Positions 37,443 through 46,546 of a stretch of 64,000 nucleotides of DNA are shown here, piece after piece. Below the pieces are notes generated by a model, which saw nothing but the letters and a program-made list of their open reading frames with translations, ran no database searches and was not told where the DNA came from. This DNA is from Pusillimonas noertemannii (GTDB taxonomy: Bacteria > Pseudomonadota > Gammaproteobacteria > Burkholderiales > Burkholderiaceae_B). The stretch covers positions 62,001-126,000 of the forward strand of contig NZ_QEKO01000004.1 in assembly GCF_003096595.1 (NCBI RefSeq), in the 5' to 3' direction. How positions within the stretch are numbered: the stretch's first letter is position 1; every line of letters begins with the position of its first letter. The position numbers and the translations under genes were made by a program.

Positions 37443-38204
37443 TTACTTGGACTGTTCGGCAAGCTGCGCGCTGGTACGTCCGAAACGGCGTTCTCGCGTG
37501 CGGTACCACTTGAATGCGGCATCGATCTGCTTGGCGCCGAAATCGGGCCAGAAATCGTCGGTGAAATAAAGTTCAGTATAGGCGAGTTGCCAGACGAGAA
37601 AATTGGAGATGCGCTGTTCGCCGCCGGTGCGGATGAATAGGTCGGGCTCGGGCGCCCACGACATCGAAAGCCGCCGTGAAAGCTCTTGTTCAGTAAGGGC
37701 CTGGGGGTCTTGCGCCAGATCGGGGCGGTCATGCAGCAGGCTGCGCATGGCCTGCAGGATGTCCCAGCGCCCACCGTAGTTGGCCGCAACGGTAAGGTGC
37801 AGCGCGTCGTTGTGCCGGGTGCGCGCCTCGGCGGCCTTGATCAGCTCGCGCAGGTGCGGCTCGAAGGCCGACAGGTCGCCCACCACGCGCAGCCTGACGC
37901 CCTGCTTCTCGAGCTTGACGACTTCCTTCTCGAGCGTCTGCACGAACAGGCGCATGAGCAACGAGACTTCTTCCTGGGGACGGCGCCAGTTTTCAGAACT
38001 GAAGGCGAAAAGAGTCAGGTACTTGACGCCCCGCCGCCCGCAGGCCTCGACCACGCGCCGCACGGCCTGCACGCCGCGGGCATGCCCCGCCGCGCGCGGC
38101 AGCAGCCGGCTTGTGGCCCAGCGCCCGTTTCCATCCATGATGATGGCAAGGTGCGCGGGCACCTCGGAGCTTTCAGGGATGGAGACGGTGGAACTCGTGA
38201 ACAT
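37443..38204 (-). CDS. uppS: Isoprenyl transferase (undecaprenyl diphosphate synthase)
   Basis: A 253-aa cis-prenyltransferase that makes undecaprenyl diphosphate, the lipid carrier for peptidoglycan and O-antigen. The substrate-binding Asp24 is in [13 protein letters not shown]. Conserved regions include [22 protein letters not shown] and [35 protein letters not shown]. The start [19 protein letters not shown] carries about 15 residues before the conserved core; a later start is not available. It lies about 45 nt after frr. Confidence 0.96.
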   Translation of the reverse strand: MFTSSTVSIPESSEVPAHLAIIMDGNGRWATSRLLPRAAGHARGVQAVRRVVEACGRRGVKYLTLFAFSSENWRRPQEEVSLLMRLFVQTLEKEVVKLEKQGVRLRVVGDLSAFEPHLRELIKAAEARTRHNDALHLTVAANYGGRWDILQAMRSLLHDRPDLAQDPQALTEQELSRRLSMSWAPEPDLFIRTGGEQRISNFLVWQLAYTELYFTDDFWPDFGAKQIDAAFKWYRTRERRFGRTSAQLAEQSK

Positions 38205-38250
38205 GGGCGATGAATCCGCGCTGCAGCTATGTGGTGTGCCGAAGAAGGCC

Positions 38251-38811
38251 CTAGACCGTCATGATCTCGGCTTCTTTCTGCGCGACGAGCTTGTCGATCT
38301 CGCCCACGAACTTGTCGGTGAGCTTCTGCACGTCGTCCTGGGTGCGGCGCTCGTCGTCCTCGGAGATTTCCTTGTCCTTGACAAGCTTCTTGAGGCCGTC
38401 GTTGGCATCGCGGCGCACGTTGCGCACAGCCACCTTGGTGTCTTCGCCCTCGCTGCGCACCACCTTGGTGAGGTCGCGGCGCCGTTCTTCGGTAAGGGCC
38501 GGCATGGGCACACGGATGTTGTCGCCCATCGAGACCGGATTCAAGCCCAGGTCGGAGTCGCGTATGGCCTTCTCGATAAGAGCGACCATGGGTTTTTCGT
38601 AGGGCTGCACGCTAAGCGTGCGCGCGTCGATCACATTGACGTTGGCCACCTGCCCGACGGGAACCGGCGAGCCGTAGTATTCGACCTGCACATGGTCGAG
38701 GATGCCGGCATGCGCGCGGCCGGTGCGGATCTTGGCCAGATTGGTCTTGAGTGTGTCCAGGCTTTTCGCCATGCGATCTTCGGCGGATTTCCTGACCTCG
38801 GATGTGCTCAT
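38251..38811 (-). CDS. frr: Ribosome-recycling factor
   Basis: A 186-aa RRF, which with EF-G splits post-termination ribosomes. The start [41 protein letters not shown] is the conserved N-terminal helix. [16 protein letters not shown] and [35 protein letters not shown] are typical, and the length is normal. It is 13 nt downstream of pyrH in the translation-related front part of the operon. A longer open frame upstream overlaps pyrH and is not coding. Confidence 0.97.
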   Translation of the reverse strand: MSTSEVRKSAEDRMAKSLDTLKTNLAKIRTGRAHAGILDHVQVEYYGSPVPVGQVANVNVIDARTLSVQPYEKPMVALIEKAIRDSDLGLNPVSMGDNIRVPMPALTEERRRDLTKVVRSEGEDTKVAVRNVRRDANDGLKKLVKDKEISEDDERRTQDDVQKLTDKFVGEIDKLVAQKEAEIMTV

Positions 38812-38824
38812 TTCTTTTCCTTTA

Positions 38825-39541
38825 TCAAACGTGCACCAGGGTGCCTTCGTCTTCGCCAAGCACCACGCGCCGCAGTGCGCCCGGCTTGTTGATGGAAAAC
38901 ACCTTGATCGGCAGCTTTTGGTCGCGGCACAGGGCAAAAGCCGTGGCGTCCATGACTTCGAGTCGGCGCACGATCACTTCGTCAAAGCTGATGCGGGCGT
39001 AGCGTGTTGCTGAAGGGTCTTTGTTGGGGTCGGCCGTGTAGATGCCGTCGACCTTGGTGGCCTTCAGGACGATTTCTGCGCCGATTTCCGCGCCTCGCAG
39101 CGCGGCCGCGGTATCGGTGGTGAAAAACGGGTTGCCGGTGCCGGCCGCAAAAACCACGACCTTGCCCTCTTCGAGGTAGCGCAAGGCCTTGGGCCGGATG
39201 TAGGGCTCGACGACCTGGTCGAGATTCAGGGCCGACTGCACGCGGGTGTCGATGCCGCGGTGCTTGAGGGCGTCTTGCAGCGCCAGCGCGTTCATGACGG
39301 TGGCCATCATGCCCATGTAGTCGGCCGTGGCGCGGTCCATGCCCTGCGCACCGGGAGCGACCCCCCGGAAGATGTTGCCGCCGCCGATCACGATGGCCAG
39401 CTCAACGCCCAGGGTGGAGACCTCGGCGATCTCTTCGGTCATGCGAAGGATTGTGCTGCGGTTGATCCCAAATGCGTCTTCCCCCATCAGGGCCTCGCCG
39501 GAAAGTTTGAGAAGAACGCGTTTGTATGATCTGGTGGTCAT
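38825..39541 (-). CDS. pyrH: UMP kinase
   Basis: A 238-aa bacterial-type UMP kinase of the amino acid kinase fold; hexameric, allosterically controlled by GTP and UTP in studied homologs. The start [22 protein letters not shown] carries the phosphate-binding lysine and glycines. [38 protein letters not shown] and [28 protein letters not shown] are the diagnostic motifs. It follows tsf after about 175 nt and precedes frr by 13 nt, the conserved tsf-pyrH-frr order. Confidence 0.97.
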   Translation of the reverse strand: MTTRSYKRVLLKLSGEALMGEDAFGINRSTILRMTEEIAEVSTLGVELAIVIGGGNIFRGVAPGAQGMDRATADYMGMMATVMNALALQDALKHRGIDTRVQSALNLDQVVEPYIRPKALRYLEEGKVVVFAAGTGNPFFTTDTAAALRGAEIGAEIVLKATKVDGIYTADPNKDPSATRYARISFDEVIVRRLEVMDATAFALCRDQKLPIKVFSINKPGALRRVVLGEDEGTLVHV

Positions 39542-39715
39542 GAATGGCAATCCCGAGAAGACGTTGCAACGAAAGTGTATGCCAGATTGGCCCAACCGGT
39601 GCAGCCAGGCGCAACATTCGGCAACGCGGCCGGCGGACGCAACAACGCCGCCCGGGCGCGTTTGCACGGGCGGCGCATATTATGAACGCCTGCCCGTGCT
39701 TCTGACCAGCAGGGA

Positions 39716-40591
39716 TCAGGAATTGCCGGCGGCGGCAGCCACTTCGGCGGCGAAGTCTTCGGACTTCTTCTCGATGCCCTCGCCGACGACGAAGATGCTG
39801 AAGCGCTGGATGGAAGCGCTCTTTTCTTTCAGCATCTGCTCGACGCTTTGCTTGTCATTTTTAACAAAGGGTTGCGACAGCAGCGTGACTTCCTTGAGGA
39901 ACTTCTGCACGGAGCCTTCGACCATCTTGGCGACGATCTCTGCGGGCTTGCCCGACTCGGCGGCCTTTTGCGCGGCGACCGAGCGCTCGGCTTCGATCAG
40001 CTCGGCGGGGACGCCCTGAGCATCGAGCGCGCGGGGCTTGGTGGCGGCGATGTGCATGGCCAGGTCCTTGCCCACTTCTTCGGAGCCGTCGAACTCGACC
40101 AGCACGCCGATGCGGCCACCGTGCACATAGCTGGAGAGCTGCTTGGCGGTTTCAAAGCGCTCGAAGCGGCGAATGGAGATGTTTTCGCCGATTTTGCCGA
40201 CCAGGGCCGAGCGCGTGCTTTCGACCGTGCCTTCGGCAAAAGGCAGTTCGGACAGCGCGGCGACGTCGGCGGGATTCTTGTCGGCGACGAGCTGCGCGAT
40301 GTCGGAGACGAACTTGACGAAGTCGTCGTTCTTGGCGACGAAGTCGGTTTCGCAATTGACTTCAACAACGGCGCCCTTCTTGGCGTCGCCGGATACGTAC
40401 AGGCCGACCAGGCCTTCGGCGGTGACGCGGCTGGCGGCCTTGCTGGCCTTGCTACCCAGCTTGACGCGCAGCAGCTCTTCGGCGCGAGCCATGTCGCCGT
40501 CGGCTTCGGTCAGGGCCTTCTTGCATTCCATCATGGGCGCGTCGGTCTTTTCGCGCAGTTCTTTGACCATCGATGCGGTAATTTGAGCCAC
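39716..40591 (-). CDS. tsf: Elongation factor Ts
   Basis: A 291-aa EF-Ts, nucleotide-exchange factor for EF-Tu. The N-terminal UBA-like domain [34 protein letters not shown] ends with the [10 protein letters not shown] helix. The EF-Tu-contacting core has [19 protein letters not shown], and the dimerisation domain includes [17 protein letters not shown]. Length is usual. It is 211 nt downstream of rpsB, with two GC-rich hairpins in the gap that may tune tsf expression relative to rpsB. Confidence 0.97.
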   Translation of the reverse strand: MAQITASMVKELREKTDAPMMECKKALTEADGDMARAEELLRVKLGSKASKAASRVTAEGLVGLYVSGDAKKGAVVEVNCETDFVAKNDDFVKFVSDIAQLVADKNPADVAALSELPFAEGTVESTRSALVGKIGENISIRRFERFETAKQLSSYVHGGRIGVLVEFDGSEEVGKDLAMHIAATKPRALDAQGVPAELIEAERSVAAQKAAESGKPAEIVAKMVEGSVQKFLKEVTLLSQPFVKNDKQSVEQMLKEKSASIQRFSIFVVGEGIEKKSEDFAAEVAAAAGNS

Positions 40592-40616
40592 AGTATTCTC
40601 CAGTTCTTGAAACGGA

Positions 40617-40634
40617 CCCCGGCCTGGGCCGGGG
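40617..40634. terminator. GC-rich hairpin just before tsf (possible attenuator)
   Basis: CCCCGGCC-TG-GGCCGGGG, a perfect 8-bp stem with a 2-nt loop, lies about 25 nt upstream of the tsf start. Without a T run it is more likely an RNA structure or attenuator than a full terminator. Confidence 0.4.
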
Positions 40635-40776
40635 CGGGGGCGGACGAATCAAACGGGCGGCCTTGCGTTGGGCGGTGTGCCAGCGAAGCGCTGGCGCCGC
40701 ATTCGTGCCGCGAAAAGCCGGCGGGCCGCCGCGCCGCGTGCCGGAACAGGCACCGACGCCGGGACGGCGCCGCTGA

Positions 40777-40795
40777 CGGGCGAAGGCTTCGCCCG
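40777..40795. terminator. Hairpin directly after rpsB (possible partial terminator)
   Basis: CGGGCGAA-GGC-TTCGCCCG, an 8-bp perfect stem 7 nt beyond the rpsB stop codon. There is no T tract. Read-through attenuation between rpsB and tsf is known in E. coli, so a similar role is plausible. Confidence 0.45.
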
Positions 40796-40802
40796 GAGGG
40801 CC

Positions 40803-41558
40803 TTACTGGGCCTCGCCTTCGTCCTGAACTTCGACGAACTCGTCGTCGCCTTCGGCGATTTCCTCGACCAGGCCGTTCAGGGCCTGTTCACGGCCCTCGA
40901 GCACGGCGTCGGCCATGCCCTTGGCGTACAGCGCGATGGCCTTGCCCGAGTCGTCGTTGCCGGGAATGACGTAGTCGATGCCTTCGGGCGAGTGGTTGGT
41001 GTCGACCACGGCCACGACGGGGATGCCCAGGGCGCGAGCCTCGGCGACGGCGATCTTGTGGTAGCCCACGTCAATGACGAACAGGACGTCGGGCAGCGTG
41101 TTCATGTCCTTGATGCCGCCGATGGACTTGTTGAGCTTGTCGAGCTCGCGTTCGAACATCAGGGCTTCTTTCTTGGTCATGTGCTCGGTGGCGCCTTCGG
41201 CCTGCTGAGCTTCCATTTCCTTGAGGCGCTTGACCGAGCTCTTGACCGTCTTGAAGTTGGTCATCATGCCGCCCAGCCAGCGGCTGTCGACATAAGGCAT
41301 GCCGCAGCGGGCGGCTTCCTGGGCGACGAGTTCGCGAGCGGCGCGCTTGGTGCCGACGAACAGGACGGTGCCGCCGCGGGCAGCGGTCTGGCGCAGGAAC
41401 TTGGCGGCCTCGACGTACTTGCCGACGGTCTGCTCAAGATTGATGATGTGGATTTTGTTACGATGACCGAAGATGAACGGGGCCATCTTGGGGTTCCAGT
41501 AACGGGTCTGGTGGCCAAAGTGCACACCGGCTTCGAGCATATCTCGCATCAAGGACAT
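40803..41558 (-). CDS. rpsB: Small ribosomal subunit protein uS2
   Basis: A 251-aa ribosomal protein S2. [45 protein letters not shown] is the canonical N-terminus. [25 protein letters not shown] and [24 protein letters not shown] are conserved, and the C-terminus is acidic ([17 protein letters not shown]). It is the first gene of the long leftward block. Its 323-nt upstream gap to the divergent map gene contains several stem-loops and probably its promoter and leader. Confidence 0.98.
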   Translation of the reverse strand: MSLMRDMLEAGVHFGHQTRYWNPKMAPFIFGHRNKIHIINLEQTVGKYVEAAKFLRQTAARGGTVLFVGTKRAARELVAQEAARCGMPYVDSRWLGGMMTNFKTVKSSVKRLKEMEAQQAEGATEHMTKKEALMFERELDKLNKSIGGIKDMNTLPDVLFVIDVGYHKIAVAEARALGIPVVAVVDTNHSPEGIDYVIPGNDDSGKAIALYAKGMADAVLEGREQALNGLVEEIAEGDDEFVEVQDEGEAQ

Positions 41559-41881
41559 AATTTTCTCCGAGGGTTGGGTCTTGTACGCGGGCCTGCATTC
41601 GAAAACGCCGGCAACCGTTGTTGCCCAAATGCCTTTTCAAACACCCTGTTTTTCACACCTGCCTTTATATATGTGCAATATATAAAGGCAATATGTGCAT
41701 CGCCGCGCACGCGATTTTTGCCACAATGGCAAATAGGTTTTTTGCCACAAGGGCAAATATATTTCTTTCGGTTTTTTCTTTCCATAGCGCTTAAAAGCGC
41801 TATTTGTCACAGCGCCTCTAAAGCGCTATTTAAAGAAAGCCTATAATTCTACTATCTTTAAGTTATACAGTTCAAGTTGAC
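41559..41881. promoter_or_regulatory. AT-rich divergent control region of rpsB and map with a cluster of inverted repeats
   Basis: No gene is seen here. Perfect or near-perfect inverted repeats follow one another: GCCTTTATATAT/ATATATAAAGGC with a 5-nt loop (41661-41689), TTTGCCA/TGGCAAA (41717-41733), TTTGCC/GGCAAA (41741-41757) and ATAGCGCTT/AAGCGCTAT (41784-41803). The string AAAGCGCTATTT occurs twice, 26 nt apart (41794 and 41820). The region probably holds the rpsB leader and promoters of both genes. S2 autoregulates its own leader in other bacteria, but homology to that element cannot be judged by eye. Confidence 0.6.
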
Positions 41882-42688
41882 ATGAGCAACCTCGTAACAG
41901 ACCCCACAGACCTCGACAAGATGCGCGCCGCCTGCCAGGCGGCCGCCCAGGCCCTTGATTTCCTCGAACCCCACGTGCGCGCGGGCGTCACCACCGGCGA
42001 GCTCGACCGCCTGTGCATGGACTTCATCACCAATACGCTCGACGTCAAGTCGGCCACCGTCGGCTATGCGCCCCCGGGCTACCCGCCCTTTCCGGGCTCC
42101 ATCTGCACCTCCATCAACCATGTCATCTGCCATGGCATCCCGGGCGACAAGGTGCTTAAAAACGGCGACATCATGAACATAGACGTCACCGTCATCAAAG
42201 ACGGCTGGTTCGGCGACACAAGCCGCATGTACTACGTGGGCGAACCCTCCATTCTTGCGCGGCGCCTGGTCGATACCACCTACGACTGCATGTGGCTGGG
42301 CATCGAGCAGGTGCGCCCGGGCGCAACCCTGGGCGACATCGGCTCGGCCATCCAGAAGCACGCCGAAAAGCAGGGCTTCTCGGTGGTGCGCGAATACTGC
42401 GGCCACGGGGTCGGGCGCAAGTTCCACCAAGACCCCCAGGTGTTGCACTACGGCAAGCCCGGCACGGGCGTGCGCCTCGAGCCCGGCATGATCTTCACCA
42501 TCGAGCCCATGATCAACGCCGGCCGCAAAGAGATCAGGCAGCTGGCCGATGGCTGGACGGTCGTCACCCGCGACCACAGCCTGTCGGCGCAATGGGAGCA
42601 CAGCGTGCTGGTCACCGACACCGGCTACGAAGTGCTTACCGTGTCGCCCGGCATGCCGGCGGCACCCGCCTTCGTCCAGGCCGCCTAG
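41882..42688 (+). CDS. map: Methionine aminopeptidase, type I
   Basis: A 268-aa type Ia enzyme that removes the initiator methionine. Metal ligands are visible in order: Asp in DIMNIDVTVIKDGWFGDTSRMYYVG (two), His in YCGHGVGRKFHQDPQVLHYG, Glu in GMIFTIEPMIN, and Glu in SAQWEHSVLVTDTGYEVLT. FPGSICTSINHVICHGIP is also conserved. Length and domain layout are standard. It is divergent from rpsB and followed by glnD after about 45 nt, the common order in Burkholderiales. Confidence 0.97.
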   Translation: MSNLVTDPTDLDKMRAACQAAAQALDFLEPHVRAGVTTGELDRLCMDFITNTLDVKSATVGYAPPGYPPFPGSICTSINHVICHGIPGDKVLKNGDIMNIDVTVIKDGWFGDTSRMYYVGEPSILARRLVDTTYDCMWLGIEQVRPGATLGDIGSAIQKHAEKQGFSVVREYCGHGVGRKFHQDPQVLHYGKPGTGVRLEPGMIFTIEPMINAGRKEIRQLADGWTVVTRDHSLSAQWEHSVLVTDTGYEVLTVSPGMPAAPAFVQAA

Positions 42689-42734
42689 AAGCTCGCGGCC
42701 CCGCCAGGGCCGCCCCCCGACCCGGACGCTCGCC

Positions 42735-45308
42735 ATGGACTCTCCCTCTCCGTCGCCGCTGCGCCAGCGCTTCGACCAGCGGCGGGCCGAAGCGATCGAA
42801 AGCTATCGCAAGCATCTGCGGCCCGACATCCTGCTTGCGGCCCTGCGCCGCATCGCCGACCAGGCCGTGCGCGACACCCTCAAGCAGCATCCGCTGCCCG
42901 AGGGCGCGGCGCTGGCGGCCGTGGGCGGCTACGGCCGGGGCGAGCTCTACCCTTATTCCGACATCGACGTCCTGATTCTGCTTGGCAACGAGCCCGGCGC
43001 CGATGACAAGACACGCATCGAGAAATTGATTGCGGCGCTGTGGAATCTGGGCCTGGACCTGGGCCACAGCGTACGCTCGATCGCCGACTGCCGGCGCGAG
43101 GCGGCGCATGACATCACCATAGAAACCGCCCTGATGGAGCTGCGCTGGATCGCCGGCAGCAAGCCGCTGGTGCGCCAGCTGGCGCAAACCATGCAAAGGC
43201 GCCAGGATGCGCAAACCTTTTTTCAGGCCAAGCGAGCCGAGATGGTGCAGCGGCACGCCCGCCACCAGGACACCCCCTACGCGCTGGAACCCAACTGCAA
43301 GGAAGCCCCCGGCGGCCTGCGCGACCTGCTGACCCTGCGCTGGATCGCCCAGGCCGCCGGCGTGGGCAACACCTGGAAGGAAATCGCCGCCAGCGGCATG
43401 CTGACGCCGGCCGAGCACCGCGCGCTGCGCCGGGCCGAACTGGCCTTCAAGCGCCTGCGCATCGAGCTTCATCTGCTGGCGGGCCGGCGCGAAGACCGCG
43501 TGCTGTTCGACCTGCAGCCCGCGCTGGCGGCCACCTACGGCTTCGAAGCCACCAAAACGCGCCGGCCCAGCGAACTGCTGATGCAGCGCTACTACTGGGC
43601 GGCGCGGGTGGTCAGCCAGCTGACCACCATATTGATGCAAGCCTTCGAAGAGCGGCTGTTTCCGGTGCCCGCAAGCTCGCACAAGGTTCTGGACGACGAT
43701 TTTTGCCAGGTACACAACCGGCTGGACGTGCGCCGCGCCGACGAATTCGAGCGCAAGCCCACCCTGCTGCTGCGCGCATTTTTGGTCATGCAGCAAAACC
43801 CCGAGCTTACCGGCTTGTCGGCGCAGATAATGCGCGCCATGTGGCATTCGCGCAAGCGCATCGACGCCCAGTTTCGGGCCAATCCGGTAAACCGCTACAC
43901 CTTCATGCAGATTCTGCAGCAGCCGCGCGGCATCGTGCACGCCCTGCGCCGCATGACCATGCTGAACATTCTGCCGCGCTACCTGCCCGAGTTTCGCCGC
44001 ATCGTCGGCCAGATGCAGCATGACCTCTTCCATGCCTACACGGTCGATCAGCACACGCTGATGGTCATCCGCAACCTGCGCCGCTTCACCATGCCCGAGC
44101 ATGCCCAGGAATATCCCCTGGCCAGCCAGCTGATCGCCGAGCTTGACCGGCATTGGCTGCTGTACGTGGCGGCGCTGTACCACGACATCGCCAAGGGGCG
44201 CGGCGGCGACCATTCCGAGCTGGGCGCCCGCGACGCGCGGCGCTTCTGCGCCAACCACCAGATCGGCCCCGAAGACAGCGAGCTGGTCGAGTTCCTGGTG
44301 CGCGAGCACCTGACCATGTCGAAGTTCGCGCAAAAGCGCGACCTGACCGATCCCGGCGTCATCCACGAATTTGCCCGCCGTGTCAGAGACGAGCGCCACC
44401 TGACCGCCCTGTACCTGCTGACCGTGGCAGACATACGCGGCACCAGCCCCAAGGTGTGGAACGCATGGAAAGGCAAGCTGCTTGAAGACCTTTACCGCCT
44501 GACATTGGCGGCGCTGGGCGGGGCCCAGCCCGATCGCGGCACCGTGCTGGCCCTGCGCCGTGAAGAAGCCAGCGCCGAAGTGCGCCGACTGGGCCTGCGC
44601 GACGAAAGCCGCGACCAGTTCTGGAACCAGCTCGACGTCGCCTACTTCCTGCGACACGAAGCTTCCGAGATCGCCTGGCACACCCGCCACCTGTACTACC
44701 GCGTCGACTCGCCGGAGCCTGTCGTGAAGGCACGCGTGGTGGGACAGAACGAGGGCTTGCAGATCATGGTCTATTCGCCCGACCGCAGCGATCTTTTCGT
44801 GGACATCTGCGGCTATCTCGACCAGCGCGCCCTGGGTGTGCAAGAAGCCCGCATCCACACCACCCGGCACGGCTGGGCCCTGGACAGCTTCATTGTGCTG
44901 CTGCCGGGCAACGACCGCGATTTTCGCTCGTGGGCCAACCTGGTGGAACACGAGCTAGCCGAACGCCTGGCCCGCCCGCCCGAGGCCCGGCGTTCCACCG
45001 GGGGCTACGGCCGGCGCCGCTCGCGCCGCGCACGCGTATTTCCCATCGTACCCAATATAGAACTGCAGCCGGACGAAAGCGGCACCTCGTGGCGCCTGTC
45101 GCTGATCGCGGCCGACCGTCCCGGCCTGCTGTACAGCCTGGCCCAGGTATTCGCCCGGCATGGCATCGACCTGAACATGGCCAAGATCCTGACCTTGGGC
45201 GATCGCGTCGAAGACGTCTTCATCGTTGAAGGCCAGGTTCTGGGCCAGCCCCGCAGCCAGTTGCAGTTCGAGCGCAGCCTGCTGGCCAGCCTGGACGAGG
45301 CGGGCTGA
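42735..45308 (+). CDS. glnD: Bifunctional uridylyltransferase/uridylyl-removing enzyme
   Basis: An 857-aa nitrogen sensor that uridylylates and deuridylylates PII proteins in response to glutamine. The nucleotidyltransferase motif GGYGRGELYPYSDIDVL is at residues 64-80. A PII-uridylyl glutamine-synthetase-adenylyl-like helical region follows. The HD hydrolase motif YHDIAKGRGGDHSELGA is near residue 480, and two C-terminal ACT domains include VVGQNEGLQIMVYSPDRSDLF and WRLSLIAADRPGLLYSLAQVFARHGIDLNMAKI. The start MDSPSPSPLRQRFDQRR is preferred; the open frame extends further upstream inside map. Length is normal. Confidence 0.96.
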   Translation: MDSPSPSPLRQRFDQRRAEAIESYRKHLRPDILLAALRRIADQAVRDTLKQHPLPEGAALAAVGGYGRGELYPYSDIDVLILLGNEPGADDKTRIEKLIAALWNLGLDLGHSVRSIADCRREAAHDITIETALMELRWIAGSKPLVRQLAQTMQRRQDAQTFFQAKRAEMVQRHARHQDTPYALEPNCKEAPGGLRDLLTLRWIAQAAGVGNTWKEIAASGMLTPAEHRALRRAELAFKRLRIELHLLAGRREDRVLFDLQPALAATYGFEATKTRRPSELLMQRYYWAARVVSQLTTILMQAFEERLFPVPASSHKVLDDDFCQVHNRLDVRRADEFERKPTLLLRAFLVMQQNPELTGLSAQIMRAMWHSRKRIDAQFRANPVNRYTFMQILQQPRGIVHALRRMTMLNILPRYLPEFRRIVGQMQHDLFHAYTVDQHTLMVIRNLRRFTMPEHAQEYPLASQLIAELDRHWLLYVAALYHDIAKGRGGDHSELGARDARRFCANHQIGPEDSELVEFLVREHLTMSKFAQKRDLTDPGVIHEFARRVRDERHLTALYLLTVADIRGTSPKVWNAWKGKLLEDLYRLTLAALGGAQPDRGTVLALRREEASAEVRRLGLRDESRDQFWNQLDVAYFLRHEASEIAWHTRHLYYRVDSPEPVVKARVVGQNEGLQIMVYSPDRSDLFVDICGYLDQRALGVQEARIHTTRHGWALDSFIVLLPGNDRDFRSWANLVEHELAERLARPPEARRSTGGYGRRRSRRARVFPIVPNIELQPDESGTSWRLSLIAADRPGLLYSLAQVFARHGIDLNMAKILTLGDRVEDVFIVEGQVLGQPRSQLQFERSLLASLDEAG

Positions 45309-45538
45309 ACCAGCCGAAGACGCCCGCCACCGCTCTGCATTGCCGACGCACCGCAGACTTTCAAATCGCACATTGTCTCGAGAAAGCCCCCGTCCCCGCC
45401 GCGTCACGCCGCGCCCTCGGGCGCCCGCCCGCTGCGCAAAACGGCTTCTTCACAGTGAAATCCGCTGCGTCGGGCCGCTACAATACAGCAGCAAAACGCG
45501 TCCGCGCCTCCCATAACTCCCCATCGCCTCCACCACCT

Positions 45539-46036
45539 ATGAGCCTCCATTCACCCGCCCTTACCCGCCGTCTGCTGCACGTCATTGCCCTGCTCTGCCT
45601 GGCGGCCGTCGGCATTGCGCTGATATCGCAGCATGTGTTCGATATGGCGCCTTGCGCCTGGTGCGTGTTCCAGCGCCTTATATATATAGGGATCGCGCTG
45701 GTCTGCTGGCTGGGGCTTTCGCTGGGACGCATGCGCCCCGCTCTCGCCCGAGCGGCCGCGGCCTGCGCCGCGCTGCTGGCTGTGGGCGGCGTCTTGGCGG
45801 CCTGGTATCAATACGATGTGGCCGCACAGATGTTCTCTTGCGCGCAGACCTTTGCCGATCGCTTCATGGTGCAGTCGGGCCTGGACGCCGGCCTGCCCTG
45901 GATCTTCGGCATCTACGCCACCTGCATGGACGCGCGGGTCGATCTGCTGGGCGTCGAATACTCGCTGTGGAGCCTGGCTCTTTTCGTGGTGCTGGCGGTG
46001 CTGGGCGCGGCGGCCACCCTCGGCCGCCGTCACTAA
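45539..46036 (+). CDS. dsbB: Disulfide bond formation protein DsbB
   Basis: A 165-aa inner-membrane protein that reoxidises DsbA and passes electrons to quinone. Four hydrophobic segments are visible. The first cysteine pair is C39/C42 in MAPCAWCVFQR and the second pair is C101 (FSCAQ) and C129 (YATCMDA), all four in the periplasmic loops as expected. The start MSLHSPALTRRLLHVIALL was chosen over 28 upstream codons with no membrane or family character. It follows glnD by 230 nt in which no other gene is apparent. Confidence 0.93.
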   Translation: MSLHSPALTRRLLHVIALLCLAAVGIALISQHVFDMAPCAWCVFQRLIYIGIALVCWLGLSLGRMRPALARAAAACAALLAVGGVLAAWYQYDVAAQMFSCAQTFADRFMVQSGLDAGLPWIFGIYATCMDARVDLLGVEYSLWSLALFVVLAVLGAAATLGRRH

Positions 46037-46546
46037 AAGCGCGTGACGGGCCGAACGGCCGGCTTGTCGTCGAATAGGGCTGCCGGGGCGGTTTTGCGGG
46101 GCTGGACAGGCAAATAATTACAAGAAAATGTACTTGTGGCTTTTGCTTGCGCTTTCGTGTCCATTGCTACGAGAACCGACAAAAAAACAACACCCTGGAC
46201 ACAGTATTCGTTGTTAATTACCAACGTTTCGTGGTTTTTTCACCCCTATACAGGCCAAAAAGGGTTAACCCTTATCGTCGCTCATATAGGCGATATATAA
46301 ACTCGAATCCAATAAAAAGCGGTCATACAGTAGTAAACGCTAGATCATTCTTATAACAGCTACTACGGGGATTCACTAAACCGAACCAGTCGTTGCAGAA
46401 GTCTTCCAGGCAACTGCGGTTATAAGTGTGGTTTACACAATTTACAGTTCGAATCGAACATGCACTAATAGATACATCGTTGTTTGTTTTGCATGAAGTT
46501 CAAACGGGTTAGAAGCATTTTTTTCATCAACGTTGGAGAAAAACCA
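46037..46546. promoter_or_regulatory. Gene-free AT-rich region upstream of the porin, with palindromes
   Basis: About 510 nt without a convincing ORF. It is much more AT-rich than the flanks and must contain the porin promoter and a long leader. The perfect 14-bp palindrome AAGGGTTAACCCTT lies at 46260-46273 and GTTCG-AAT-CGAAC at 46447-46459. Several TATA-like hexamers occur, but no pair with correct spacing stands out. The length leaves room for a small RNA, which cannot be shown by eye. Confidence 0.55.

Noticed and set aside
42636-44951. Open frame of 771 codons antisense to glnD
   Set aside because: A shadow of glnD high-GC third positions; GlnD shows all expected domains and motifs.
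46033-46356. Small frames on both strands upstream of the porin
   Set aside because: No ribosome-binding sites, no conserved sequence, and skewed AT-rich composition. The region is better read as promoter and leader.
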